Below, piece by piece: positions 30,506-39,941 of a stretch of 64,000 nt of DNA (position 1 is its first letter; each line of letters opens with the position of its first letter). This stretch comes from Planctomycetota bacterium (GTDB taxonomy: Bacteria > Planctomycetota > UBA1135 > JACQFD01): NCBI GenBank assembly GCA_016792805.1, contig JAEUHX010000039.1, positions 1-64,000 of the forward strand, in the 5' to 3' direction. Both the position numbers and the translations under genes were made by a program. A model generated the notes under the pieces. It worked only from the letters and a program-made list of their open reading frames with translations. It did not search any database and was not told the DNA's origin.

Positions 30506-33500
30506 TCACCCGACGCGAAGCACCTCGAACTGAACCGAGATTCCGTCGAGGAGTTCCACGGTTCGCCACGTGGGCCTGCCCGCGGCGGGTTCCAATCGCA
30601 CTTCATCCGCTCGAAGCTCCGAAAGCCACGCGAAGCGAGTCGCTGGCTGCGCCAAGGCCCGTAGCGGCCGTTCGGCAGACTCCGACTGCGCCAGAAGGAT
30701 GATGCACCGATCGGAAAGCCGGAATCCGGAGTCGCGGCGCGCTTGATTCACGGCGCTCGCGAGCTCGCGCGCCATGGCTCGATCCTCAGCCGCGGTATCA
30801 AACTTGGTGGTCAGGGCTACCGTGATTCCGCGGTCTGACTCGCAGGCCGCGTCACCGCGGAACTCTGCTTGGAGCTTCACATCGTCTGCGAACACCTCGA
30901 ATACGCCATCACCCAACGCAACGGCGCCGCGATTGCCTGAAGCAACAAATTCAAGAACGTCTTCGGTAGACCACCGCTCCAGCGCTGTTTGAATCGCCTT
31001 CATGTTCTTTCCGGCACGCTTGCCCACGACGGGAAAATTGGGCTTTGCCTTGAGAGCGAAGACATGCTCCTGCCCGGGATCGGGCGGATAGAAATCCCAC
31101 ACAACGGAATCAACGTTCACTTCTTCGCGAACCGCGTCCTCAACGGCAGCCAGGAACTCTCGGGAGGAGGCGTCCCCTCGGGGAACCAGCAAGGCGATCG
31201 ACGGCAACGGAATCGTATTGCGGATTTTGTTGCGTTCCCGGATCGCGCGGGCGAGCCGCGCCACGACGAGCGCGAGCCCCATCGCGTGCTCGAGACCCGC
31301 GTCTCGCCCCTCCCCGCGGCCGCGATCCAGAGTCGGGAACTGTTGCAGATGCACCGATTCCGCATCGGCCCCTTCGGGGTGCACTCGATGCCAGAGCATC
31401 TCCGCGGCGAAAGGTGCGATCGGCGCGAGGCAACGCGCTGCGACGCCCAGCACGTCGCGCAGCGTCGCGAGCCCCGCCGCGCGCTCCTCGAGGGAGCCGA
31501 ACTGGAACCGACGACGGCTCCGACGGACATACCAATTCGAAAGCTCTGCGTCGGCAAAGCTCGCAAGCGCCGAGACCGCGCCGGGGAGATCAAAGGCATC
31601 CAAACATCGACCCGCCTCGTGCGCCAGAGTTGCCGCCCGTGAGGTAATCCACCGATCGAGCAACGCAGACGAATGTCGGCCCGACCTTGCCTTCTCGATC
31701 GGATCAAGACCGATCTCGTTGGCGTAGGTCGCGAAAAACTGTAAACAATTCGCCAACGGCAGCACGACCTGCCTTCGCAGCGAACTGATGGCATCGGGAT
31801 CGAATCGCCGGCTGAGGTGGAGCGCGCCGGAGCCGAGAAGCATGAGGCGAACCGCATCCGCGCCGAATTGCTTCACAGCGTCGAAGGGATTGACGGCGTT
31901 GCCAAGTCTCTTGCTCATCTTGCGCCCTTGAGCATCCAGCACGAGACCGTTCACAACGCACGCGCGGTACGCCGTGGTGGCTGGGAGCTCGAGGCGCGCA
32001 CCATCGACCTCGCATCCGCGGTCGACCGTAGTAAGAAATGTTGCAATCGCGTGAAGTGTATAGAACCATCCGCGTGTCTGATCGAGCCCTTCCGCAATGA
32101 AGCCTGCGGGGAACTGATCTTTGACCTTCTCTCTGGATCCCGGCGTGAAGGGAAATCCATGCTGCGCGAACGGCATCGCCCCCGAATCGAACCAACAATC
32201 CATGACGGAGTTCGATCGTCGCGTTTCGCCGCCGCATTTCGTGCAGCGGAGCCTGACGTCGTCGATCTGAGGGCGATGGGGATCGAAATCCGCCGAAATT
32301 GTAGTTATAGCTTTCGACCGCAATGCCGCGATCGACTCGACCACCTCAAATGTATCGCACCGCTCACACTCCCAAACTGGAAGCGGCGTGCCCCAATAGC
32401 GGTCACGCGACAGCGCCCAATCGACGTTGCCCTCGAGCCATTCGCCGAAACGCCCCGAACCGATCTCGTGCGGCACCCACTGGGTCTTCCGGTTCAGAGA
32501 GACCATGGCGTCCCGATAGGAGGTCGTCTTGAGGAACCAGGCCGGAGTAGCGTAATACAACAGTGCCGTGTCGCAACGCCAACAGAACGGATAGGTGTGC
32601 TGCACCGTGGACCGTTGGAATAGGCGGCCGGAATTCTTGAGCTGAGCAATGAGCTCCGAATCGGATTCCTTGAAGAACGTTCCGGCGGCCACCGACCCGA
32701 CGGATGCCGCGAAGCGCCCGTCGCGCCCGACCGCGGCGAGAATCGGCAGCCCTTCGCGCACGCCAAGCTCGTAGTCGTCGGCGCCGTAGCATGGCGCCAT
32801 ATGCACAATTCCAGTCCCGTCCTCGGAGCTCACGAAAGAACCAGCGAGAACTGTGTGCTTCTTCGCCGGCTGTTCTCGCAGCGCGGCGCTCTTGAGCGAA
32901 GGAACATCCAGTCCCTCGAAGGGCGGCCTGTAGCGAAGCCCGAGAAGCGCCGCACCATGAGCGGTCTCCAGGATCTCTGCGTCGGCCCCGAGAATGGCCT
33001 CGAGTCTGCCCATTGCGACCCAGAACTTCTCGTTCGGATGCTTGGGAGAGCGCGCTTTCACATATTCCAGATCCGGATGGACTGCTGCACCAGCGTTGCT
33101 TGGCAGAGTCCAAGGAGTCGTCGTCCAGACGAGAAGTGAAGTTGCCGGCTCGTCGACGAGCGGGAATCTCACCGTCACCGAAGGATCCTGAACATCGCGG
33201 TATCCCTGCCCCACCTCGTGGCTCGAAAGCCCGGTGCCACAACGAGGACAGTAGGGGAGGACCTTGAAGCGCTTCTCGAGCAGCCCCTGCGCGTGGTATC
33301 GAGACAGAATCCACCAAAGAGACTCTACATATCTCGGCTCAAAAGTAACATAAGGGTGGTCATAGTCGAGCCAATAGCCGATGCGCTCCGACAGCTCGCG
33401 CCACTCGGATACATAAGTAAAGACGCTTTCCTTGCAGAGTGCGTTGAACCTCGCGATGCCGATCTCCTCGATCTGCTTCTTCCCCGAGATGCCGAGCTTC

Positions 33501-33814
33501 TTCTCGACCTCGAGCTCGACTGGCAATCCGTGTGTATCCCAGCCGGCCTTTCGGTCAACTCGCGCACCGAGCATCCATCGATACCGGCAGATCGCATCTT
33601 TGATCGCTCGAGAGAAAACGTGATGAACACCCGGCCGGCCGTTCGCTGTGGGGGGACCTTCATAGAACACAAATGGTGTGGCCCCCTCGCGGCGGCGCTG
33701 CTGCTCGCCGAACACATCGGCCCGCTTCCAGAACTCGAGGACGCGGCGCTCCGCCGCGTCGGGAGATGCGAGATAGTCCTCGGGGAATGCACGGAATTTC
33801 GGGCCGGTAGACAT
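30506..33814 (-). CDS. ileS: Isoleucine-tRNA ligase, long (eukaryote-like) type
   Basis: This 1102-residue class I synthetase charges tRNA-Ile. The HIGH region is PPTANGRPGVHH (54-65), the editing domain carries WTTTPWTLPSN, and the KMSKS loop reads GRKMSKRLGNAV. Cys pairs (CPRCGTG, CERCD, CTKCGGE) suggest bound zinc. Length and motif forms fit the second type of bacterial IleS, which resembles the eukaryotic enzyme and is often less sensitive to mupirocin; resistance here is only inferred. The ATG at 33814 gives the family N-terminus. The divergent DUF4149 gene starts 75 bases away. Confidence 0.96.
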   Translation of the reverse strand: MSTGPKFRAFPEDYLASPDAAERRVLEFWKRADVFGEQQRRREGATPFVFYEGPPTANGRPGVHHVFSRAIKDAICRYRWMLGARVDRKAGWDTHGLPVELEVEKKLGISGKKQIEEIGIARFNALCKESVFTYVSEWRELSERIGYWLDYDHPYVTFEPRYVESLWWILSRYHAQGLLEKRFKVLPYCPRCGTGLSSHEVGQGYRDVQDPSVTVRFPLVDEPATSLLVWTTTPWTLPSNAGAAVHPDLEYVKARSPKHPNEKFWVAMGRLEAILGADAEILETAHGAALLGLRYRPPFEGLDVPSLKSAALREQPAKKHTVLAGSFVSSEDGTGIVHMAPCYGADDYELGVREGLPILAAVGRDGRFAASVGSVAAGTFFKESDSELIAQLKNSGRLFQRSTVQHTYPFCWRCDTALLYYATPAWFLKTTSYRDAMVSLNRKTQWVPHEIGSGRFGEWLEGNVDWALSRDRYWGTPLPVWECERCDTFEVVESIAALRSKAITTISADFDPHRPQIDDVRLRCTKCGGETRRSNSVMDCWFDSGAMPFAQHGFPFTPGSREKVKDQFPAGFIAEGLDQTRGWFYTLHAIATFLTTVDRGCEVDGARLELPATTAYRACVVNGLVLDAQGRKMSKRLGNAVNPFDAVKQFGADAVRLMLLGSGALHLSRRFDPDAISSLRRQVVLPLANCLQFFATYANEIGLDPIEKARSGRHSSALLDRWITSRAATLAHEAGRCLDAFDLPGAVSALASFADAELSNWYVRRSRRRFQFGSLEERAAGLATLRDVLGVAARCLAPIAPFAAEMLWHRVHPEGADAESVHLQQFPTLDRGRGEGRDAGLEHAMGLALVVARLARAIRERNKIRNTIPLPSIALLVPRGDASSREFLAAVEDAVREEVNVDSVVWDFYPPDPGQEHVFALKAKPNFPVVGKRAGKNMKAIQTALERWSTEDVLEFVASGNRGAVALGDGVFEVFADDVKLQAEFRGDAACESDRGITVALTTKFDTAAEDRAMARELASAVNQARRDSGFRLSDRCIILLAQSESAERPLRALAQPATRFAWLSELRADEVRLEPAAGRPTWRTVELLDGISVQFEVLRVG

Positions 33815-33889
33815 GCGGCACGGAGTCTCGGGCCCCTACGTCCGAAGTGCAAACCCACCGGCGGCTCGCGGGTCTGGCAGACTCCCCGC

Positions 33890-34405
33890 ATGGCACGGAT
33901 CCAGAAGCTCTTGGACGGCGCGTCCCATGCCGCGCTCGCGCTCTACGCGGGCGGAGGAACGGCCTTTTTTCTCTTTGCCCGCACTCTCTTCGACGCCATG
34001 CCAGCCATCTCGGCTCACCCGCGCTACGACGCCGGCGAAGTGATCGGACCGATCGTCTCAGTGGCGAATGCAGCCGAGATTTCCGCCGGGCTGTTGGCCT
34101 TCGTGGCAGCGTGGGCGCGGAGGCGTTCGACCGCCACGCCTCGCCGAAACTACGCCATCCTCGCTGTTGCACTCCTTTTGATGGCGTTGGCGCTCTTCGA
34201 ACGCCTTGGGATCCTGCCAGAGATTCAAACCCTGCGCGTTGCCGTGGGGCGAGCAGGTTTCGATGGCGACGCCATGAGCCCCGAGCGCCGTCGGTTCGGC
34301 ATGCTCCATGGCATCAGCAATCTGTGTCAGCTCACAGGCGTCGCGTTTGCGTGGCTCGCGCTGCTCCTGGAACGCTTTCTGCCTCGCTACCGAACCGTCA
34401 CTTAG
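33890..34405 (+). CDS. DUF4149/TMEM205-like membrane protein
   Basis: The 171-residue protein has about four membrane helices and the pattern of the TMEM205-like family: GGGTAFFLFARTLFDAMP near the start, NYAILAVALLLMALALFE in the middle, and a conserved RRRFGMLHGISNLCQL segment before the last helix. Function is not known for bacterial members. The ATG at 33890 is divergent from ileS. Its last eight bases overlap the end of the asparaginase gene on the other strand. Confidence 0.75.
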   Translation: MARIQKLLDGASHAALALYAGGGTAFFLFARTLFDAMPAISAHPRYDAGEVIGPIVSVANAAEISAGLLAFVAAWARRRSTATPRRNYAILAVALLLMALALFERLGILPEIQTLRVAVGRAGFDGDAMSPERRRFGMLHGISNLCQLTGVAFAWLALLLERFLPRYRTVT

Positions 34406-35492
34406 ACTCCGAAAAGAGCACTGCGCCCGACTCGTGGCGTGGTCCCTTTCCGTCGCAGACGGCAAATGCCGCATTGTGGTAGCGGCCATAGATCATCGCA
34501 CTTCCGTATTCGCCGTCCTTGTTCAGCGCGTAGTACGCGAGGTCGAACGTCGGACGTCCCGACGCATCGCGCAGCCGACGCTCGCACTGATCTGTAACGC
34601 GTCGAAGTGCTTCGAGGCAGGCCTCTTCCGGCGACTTTCCGATGCGCATCTGCTCCACGATCGTATGGGCGCCCGCCACGAGAATATTACTTTCGCCTCG
34701 ACCCGTGCTTCCGGCTGATCCGGCCCCATCGTCCGCAAATAATCCAGCGCCGATGACAGGGCTGTCGCCGACGCGCCCTGGTACCTTCCACGCAAGCCCG
34801 CTCGTCGTCGTTGCGCCGCCGACGTGTCCCTTGCCGTCCCAGCAGGAAATGTGGGTTGTGCCGAGCGGAGGCGACTTCACGGCCGAGCTCGTCGAGCCTC
34901 CCTCCGGTTCACCAATCCAATTGTCCGTCGCTCCTCGCGCAGCTCGCCACTCGAGCCAGACTCTGCGGCTCTCGGGAGTCAGCAAGGAGACCTCCGGGTA
35001 TCCGAGGTCGCGCGCAAATCGAAGCGCCCCCTCGCCAACCAATAATAAATGGTTTGTCTTTCGCATCACCGCCAGCGCTACAGCTGCTGGATTCTGTATG
35101 TTTCGCAGAGCTGCCACCGCGCCGGCGCGGTGCTCCGTACCATCCATGACCGACGCATCGAGTTCGACGACACCCTCCTCGTTCGGCAGCCCTCCGAGAC
35201 CGACACCAGTTTCGTAAGGATCATCCTCGAGGAGCGTGACTCCGACGACGGCGGAATCCACAGGACGATCACCCGCGCGCAGCCGCGATGTCGCCGTCTC
35301 GACGGCCGAGTAGGATTGCTGCTTTGGGTGTCCCGGCTTCGGCAGGTGGGCATTTGCGCTTCCGATGCACCCAGGACCATCGAGCTTCCGCGCGACGCGC
35401 CCGCCGATCGCGAAGAGCCTCGGGCTCGCCCAAGCTGCGGCCGCGGCTGCCGATCCATGGAGGAATGTCCGCCTTTCGATCTGTTTACTCAT
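34398..35492 (-). CDS. N4-(beta-N-acetylglucosaminyl)-asparaginase family protein with Tat signal
   Basis: This Ntn-hydrolase precursor of 364 residues should self-cleave to expose a Thr nucleophile and hydrolyse glycosylasparagine or asparaginyl/isoaspartyl substrates. A Tat-type signal peptide is present (IERRTFLHGSAAAAAAWA). By alignment with the family, Thr213 in LGTTHISCW is the nucleophile. The following ATTTSGLAWKVPGRVGDSP segment and GAGLFADD are highly conserved substrate and fold residues. It is the last gene of a minus-strand run (hpt to asparaginase), 37 bases after mtnP. The substrate outside the cytoplasm is unknown. Confidence 0.9.
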   Translation of the reverse strand: MSKQIERRTFLHGSAAAAAAWASPRLFAIGGRVARKLDGPGCIGSANAHLPKPGHPKQQSYSAVETATSRLRAGDRPVDSAVVGVTLLEDDPYETGVGLGGLPNEEGVVELDASVMDGTEHRAGAVAALRNIQNPAAVALAVMRKTNHLLLVGEGALRFARDLGYPEVSLLTPESRRVWLEWRAARGATDNWIGEPEGGSTSSAVKSPPLGTTHISCWDGKGHVGGATTTSGLAWKVPGRVGDSPVIGAGLFADDGAGSAGSTGRGESNILVAGAHTIVEQMRIGKSPEEACLEALRRVTDQCERRLRDASGRPTFDLAYYALNKDGEYGSAMIYGRYHNAAFAVCDGKGPRHESGAVLFSESK

Positions 35493-35529
35493 AGGAGTCG
35501 CGATGATTCTTGGGGAGTCTGAATGAATC

Positions 35530-36459
35530 TCAACGAGCCGGGCGCTTCTTTCCGGCCGACTTCTTGCGCGGCGAAGGTTTCAATAATTCGGGAAAATACT
35601 TGCCCACGATCGGAGCCAGCTTCCGCACTGCCGCAGCGGGAACGGCCGCGCGCTGAGTAAGAACGGCCGACCTCAACGCACCGTCCGCCGAGTTTCTCCC
35701 TAACGCTGCGATCTTGGGAATAGCCTCCTTCACGACGGCCTTTGCATTTCCAACATTTGCGGCCATCACTTTGAGGACTGCATCCACAGTTACGTCATCG
35801 TGATGGGGATGCCAGCAATCGTAGTCCGTCGACATCGCGATCGTCGCGTAGGCGATCTCCGCCTCCCGCGCGAGCTTCGCCTCCTGCAGATTCGTCATGC
35901 CGATCACCGCTCCGTTGATGGATCGGTAGAAATTCGACTCGGCACGCGTCGAGAACGCAGGGCCCTCCATGCACACATAGGTGCCGCCGTCGTGAACGGT
36001 CACGCCGACCTTTTGTGCACTCTCCACGAGAATGCGCCGCAGATCGGGACAGAACGGATCCGCGAAGACGACGTGTGCGACGAGGCCTTCCCCGAAGAAC
36101 GTCGACGGCCGCTGGCGCGTTCTGTCGAAAAACTGGTCCACGACCACGAAATGTCCCGGAACGATCTCCTCCCGCAGCGAGCCCACGGCGGAGAGCGACA
36201 CGATGTGTGTCACGCCGAGCGACTTCATCGCCCAGAGGTTGGCACGGAAGGGAATCTCCGTGGGAAGGAGGCGATGGCCGCGCCCGTGTCGGGGCAGGAA
36301 CACACAAGAAACGCCGTTGAGTTCACCGGTGATGAATGCATCGCTCGGGGACCCGAACGGCGTCTTCACCTTCACCTCTTTGAGCTTCCGGATCCCCTCG
36401 ATCTCATAGAGGCCCGAACCACCGATCACTCCGACTTTGATGGACGTGCTCTTGCTCAT
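35530..36459 (-). CDS. mtnP: S-methyl-5'-thioadenosine phosphorylase
   Basis: MtnP splits methylthioadenosine with phosphate to adenine and methylthioribose-1-phosphate in the methionine salvage pathway. The 309-residue product shows GVIGGSGLY at the start, FLPRHGRGHRLLPTEIPFRAN, the EGPAFSTRAES substrate loop, and STDYDCWH near the active site. The C-terminal 20 residues are Lys/Arg-rich and past the usual end. It sits between truD and the asparaginase gene, all on the minus strand, and near an amidohydrolase that might deaminate the same nucleoside class. Confidence 0.94.
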   Translation of the reverse strand: MSKSTSIKVGVIGGSGLYEIEGIRKLKEVKVKTPFGSPSDAFITGELNGVSCVFLPRHGRGHRLLPTEIPFRANLWAMKSLGVTHIVSLSAVGSLREEIVPGHFVVVDQFFDRTRQRPSTFFGEGLVAHVVFADPFCPDLRRILVESAQKVGVTVHDGGTYVCMEGPAFSTRAESNFYRSINGAVIGMTNLQEAKLAREAEIAYATIAMSTDYDCWHPHHDDVTVDAVLKVMAANVGNAKAVVKEAIPKIAALGRNSADGALRSAVLTQRAAVPAAAVRKLAPIVGKYFPELLKPSPRKKSAGKKRPAR

Positions 36460-36575
36460 AGCGTTGACGTTGTGCAGTTTTTCTGTTGGGAGTTGTCAAT
36501 CATTCAAGTCGCGACTGCGTGAGACCGCGTTGCTACTGCGGTTCCCTACGATGGGAAATCGCTGGACGGCGAGTC

Positions 36576-38198
36576 TCACTCGGGCGTGCTCTTCGGCTTT
36601 TCGGGACCTTCGTCTGGGCGGCTCCGGGGACCTCCCCGATCCTGCCCATCGCGGCGCGGGGGACGCCCCGGGAAACGAGGGAATCGCCCCTTTCCGCCAG
36701 GCCCGGGCTTTCCGAACGGTCGCTTGCGCGGGTATTCACTTTTGGCGCCGGGGCCATCGGCACTTTTCGGCGGGAAACTCCTCGGGCCGTCCTCTCCGGA
36801 GAATGCACTTCTCGGCCGCTTGTTCGGGAAACGCGGCCGATCGGTACCGGGCATCGGTGCCGAGCTGTTTCTCCACGTCTTTCCTTCCTCGCCGCGCCGT
36901 CGATAGGTATTTGGCAGCATCCCGCTCTCCCGCAGCGCGGGCGGCTTCGCGAGGAGCTTTCGGCCGCGCGGCTGGAATGGGCCTTCCGCAGGTGCGGCAA
37001 CCGGTGCCGGCGCTTCTTCGAAGCCGGCAACCGCAAAGAGCCTCTTCACAACGAGCGTCGCATAGCTCCCGCGCGGAAGCTCGAACCGGAGTCGGATCTT
37101 GGCAAGTCCGGGGTTGATCTCATCCGGCTCGGGCTTGAGCACGCGGAAATGGGCAGGCACCACGAGAAGAGCGCGTTCCTCCGCCTTGAACGCGAAGCCC
37201 TCCACTCCGCCGGGAGCTTTCAATTTCTCCAACGTCAGCCCCTCCCGTGCGAGCACCTCATCCACCGCGGATCGAACTGTTGCGTCACGAATCGTAACAT
37301 CCGGCGCGAGAAGCGGAATCGACTTGCCTCGAAGCTCGGCTGCCAACGAGTCGCCGAGGCGATGGAATGCTACAAGCGCCCCCATGTCCGTCGAGAGGAG
37401 CACGCGCTCGGCTTCGGGCACGACGGACCGCAAGTATGCCGAAACAGTCAAATTCCATAGATAGCTTTGAAATGCATACAGATGTATCAGTCGGATCCGC
37501 GTGGAGACGAACCGCCAGGCGCCGGCGAAATCCCCCGGATTCTCAGCGAGATGCTGAAAGACGGAAATGTGCTTCCCGCCTCGGCAGAGCTTCACGCATT
37601 GTTGAAAATCTCCCCAAGCTCGGCGAAGCCGCCCTTTGAATGCGGCCTCACGAGGCGGGTCGAACGGAGACGGATTCAGGAGGCAGCGCATCAGCGCTGA
37701 CTCGACTTTGCCCTCGAGAATCTCTCGGGCGATGAATCCTTGTCCATGCCGCAAAGCGCCGAACCGCTGATCGTCGAAATAATTCGGAACACCCTGGGAG
37801 CGCACGGGCCCTTGGCTTCGCTCAAATCGCTCCAGCTCCTCCGGAGAGAGCCCGCGAAGAGTGAGATCGAAGCCGTTGGCGCGAAGCCAGCTTGAGTCGA
37901 TCGGAGCCTCCGAGTCGGCCGCCCACTCCACGATGAGGCCGGGCTCGTGGAGTTTGAGCCGCTTGCCGCCGAGAATGGAGATGTATTGAGTTGTGACGCC
38001 TTGCCGATCCTTCAAACCGGCGAACTCGACGGCTCGCTTCTCGACCCCCGCCTCTGCCGCGAGCCGGTCAACGACCTCGAGGGTGGTAAGCTTACTTTTC
38101 GTAACGCGATAAATATGGTGAGGCCCCTTGGCGCCTGGAACTCCATCTCTCAGGATCTCCAGCACTCGAAAGTCGCCCGGTCGCTGCTTCAGCTTCAT
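36576..38198 (-). CDS. truD: tRNA pseudouridine(13) synthase TruD with long disordered tail
   Basis: TruD converts uridine 13 of certain tRNAs to pseudouridine. The catalytic Asp64 lies in FAGLKDRQGVTTQ, and NYFDDQRFGALRHGQGF is the second TruD signature. The catalytic domain spans about residues 1-385; the last 150 residues are Pro, Arg, Gly, Lys and Ser-rich (KRPFGKPGPGGKGRFPRFPG) and should be disordered and RNA-binding. I chose the ATG at 38198, where TruD proteins normally start; it overlaps the RluA-like gene by four bases. Confidence 0.93.
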   Translation of the reverse strand: MKLKQRPGDFRVLEILRDGVPGAKGPHHIYRVTKSKLTTLEVVDRLAAEAGVEKRAVEFAGLKDRQGVTTQYISILGGKRLKLHEPGLIVEWAADSEAPIDSSWLRANGFDLTLRGLSPEELERFERSQGPVRSQGVPNYFDDQRFGALRHGQGFIAREILEGKVESALMRCLLNPSPFDPPREAAFKGRLRRAWGDFQQCVKLCRGGKHISVFQHLAENPGDFAGAWRFVSTRIRLIHLYAFQSYLWNLTVSAYLRSVVPEAERVLLSTDMGALVAFHRLGDSLAAELRGKSIPLLAPDVTIRDATVRSAVDEVLAREGLTLEKLKAPGGVEGFAFKAEERALLVVPAHFRVLKPEPDEINPGLAKIRLRFELPRGSYATLVVKRLFAVAGFEEAPAPVAAPAEGPFQPRGRKLLAKPPALRESGMLPNTYRRRGEEGKTWRNSSAPMPGTDRPRFPNKRPRSAFSGEDGPRSFPPKSADGPGAKSEYPRKRPFGKPGPGGKGRFPRFPGRPPRRDGQDRGGPRSRPDEGPEKPKSTPE

Positions 38199-39265
38199 GC
38201 TGCGCCTTCCTCGCGTCGGATTCCGCGGTAGTGCTCGAGGTCTCGCAGCAAGCGCTCGAAATCCGGCGGCGCAGCCGACGACAGTTCGCGCCCCGGCTTT
38301 TCCGATCCGGGGGCCGGGGGAATCCACAATTTCCGCCGGTGCAGAGTGATGCGTTCCATCATCGGCTTCTCGGTCCTTCCCGGCTTCTCTTGAAAACCAT
38401 GCTTCAGATCAGATAACAACAATTGGCTTCGAACACCGTACACAGGGTCTACGGTCAGAGGGAATCCGCTGGCTTCGGCGTGCGCCCGAACCTGATGGGT
38501 TCGTCGAGTCCTCGGCGATGCAGAGAGAAGGGAGAATCCCATAAATCTTCGAAGCACACGAAACTCGGTCTGGGCGGCGTCTCCCGATTCCCGATCGACG
38601 ACGCGCTTGCCCGTGTGGCGCCGGTCCGCGCCGAGAGGCAGATCGATCGTGTACGCATCCTCTTCAGGCTCGCCGTCCACGACGAGCAGATCTTCGACTT
38701 CGATCGCCCCGGAGAGCCACATTTCACGCATCCGCCGGGCCACCTCGAGCGTCTTGGCAAAAACAACAATCCCACTCGCGTCTCGTTCCGTCTTGTCAAC
38801 GGCACGGAGTATCTCGCGAGCCGGCGGGGCCTGGAATTGTCTGCGCCACGTGGCACAGAAGGCGTCCAGCGCTTCCGGGTCTGCCGCCATCCCAGCCGGC
38901 TTCGAAATCGCTACAATTTCGTCGTCGTCATGGAGAACCTCAATCGGCGATCGATCTGCCTCTTCGTACGAAGCTGCGCTCGCTCCACGGGCAATCATGA
39001 CTACAGCGTTTTTGTGCAATGGCCGCGCCGTCGTCATGGGAATGCCATCGACTGTCACTTGGCCCTCGCGCACCAATCGGCGAAGCGAGCGGCGGTCGAT
39101 CTCGGGGAGCGAGTTCTCCAGGAACCGATCCAGCGGAACTCCCGCCATCTCGCGCGGAACCACGAAGGTCTCCTCGAGTCCGCCCGGCGAGGGCTTTCGT
39201 CCACCGCGCTCTCGATTCGTACGCGCTCGATGGTCGCGGCCCTGCCGTGGCCGGTCACCGTGCAC
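38195..39265 (-). CDS. RluA-family pseudouridine synthase with altered catalytic loop
   Basis: The 356-residue product has an N-terminal S4-like RNA-binding part (VPLDRFLENSLPEIDRRSLR) and an RluA-type fold: AISKPAGMAADP, SGIVVFAKT, and RTHQVRAHAEASGFPLTVDP near the end. The usual HRLD-x-x-TSG loop reads RAVDKTERDASG, with a three-residue insertion and loss of the His-Arg pair, so activity or specificity may differ. The GTG at 39265 is chosen because it avoids a long overlap with hpt (11 bases). The gene is coupled to truD. Confidence 0.85.
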   Translation of the reverse strand: MHGDRPRQGRDHRARTNRERGGRKPSPGGLEETFVVPREMAGVPLDRFLENSLPEIDRRSLRRLVREGQVTVDGIPMTTARPLHKNAVVMIARGASAASYEEADRSPIEVLHDDDEIVAISKPAGMAADPEALDAFCATWRRQFQAPPAREILRAVDKTERDASGIVVFAKTLEVARRMREMWLSGAIEVEDLLVVDGEPEEDAYTIDLPLGADRRHTGKRVVDRESGDAAQTEFRVLRRFMGFSLLSASPRTRRTHQVRAHAEASGFPLTVDPVYGVRSQLLLSDLKHGFQEKPGRTEKPMMERITLHRRKLWIPPAPGSEKPGRELSSAAPPDFERLLRDLEHYRGIRREEGAA

Positions 39266-39815
39266 GCTGCACCAGATCACGGCGGAGCGCAGCGAGGTAC
39301 GGGAGGTTTCTATAACGTCCCGCGTAGTCGAGGCCATACCCGATCACAAATTCGTCGCCGATCTCAAAACACTTGTAATCCGCGCGAGCCTCGACGGAAC
39401 GCGGAACCCGTTTTTCGAGGAAAACACACGTCTTCACATCCGACGCCCCGAGATCGAGCAGCGTTCGCCGCGCCGCCGCGAGGGTTCGCCCGCTATCCAG
39501 GATGTCGTCCACGAGGATGACGCGCCGCCCGACCACTTCGTCCGGATCGGGCAGCAGGCGCAGATCCACCGTGCCCTTCGAGACTGTTGCATTTCCGTAG
39601 GACGAGGCGTGCAGAAAGTCGACGCGCAGACGAATCGGCATGCGCCGAATCAAATCGGCCGTAAAGACCAACGATCCACGGAGGCACGCGACGAGGCAGG
39701 GCTCGTCGCTCGAGTAGTCGGTGAGAAGCTGCTGAGCGAGTCGCTCGAGGCCGGCGCGGATCTGCTCTTCGGAGAGCAGCACGCGCTCGACGTCGCGGTC
39801 GAGGGGCGCGTCCAT
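39255..39815 (-). CDS. hpt: Hypoxanthine phosphoribosyltransferase
   Basis: This purine-salvage enzyme makes IMP (and often GMP) from a free base and PRPP. The PRPP-binding loop VILVDDILDSGRTL lies at residues 99-112, and LVACLRGSLVFTADLIR is the typical N-terminal PPi loop. Length of 186 residues is normal. It starts the minus-strand operon hpt - RluA-like - truD - mtnP - asparaginase and is divergent from the amidohydrolase gene, from which it is separated by 126 bases. Confidence 0.95.
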   Translation of the reverse strand: MDAPLDRDVERVLLSEEQIRAGLERLAQQLLTDYSSDEPCLVACLRGSLVFTADLIRRMPIRLRVDFLHASSYGNATVSKGTVDLRLLPDPDEVVGRRVILVDDILDSGRTLAAARRTLLDLGASDVKTCVFLEKRVPRSVEARADYKCFEIGDEFVIGYGLDYAGRYRNLPYLAALRRDLVQRAR

Positions 39816-39941
39816 GAGGGCTCAGGATCATAGCGCCCCCGTGAGATGGGTGCCCCGAGGAAGCCATGCGCGACCCCTTCGGCTGCGCTCCGCATCCGCA
39901 ATGCTTGCATTCGCTGGATCCCCTGACAGATCCTCGCCCTC

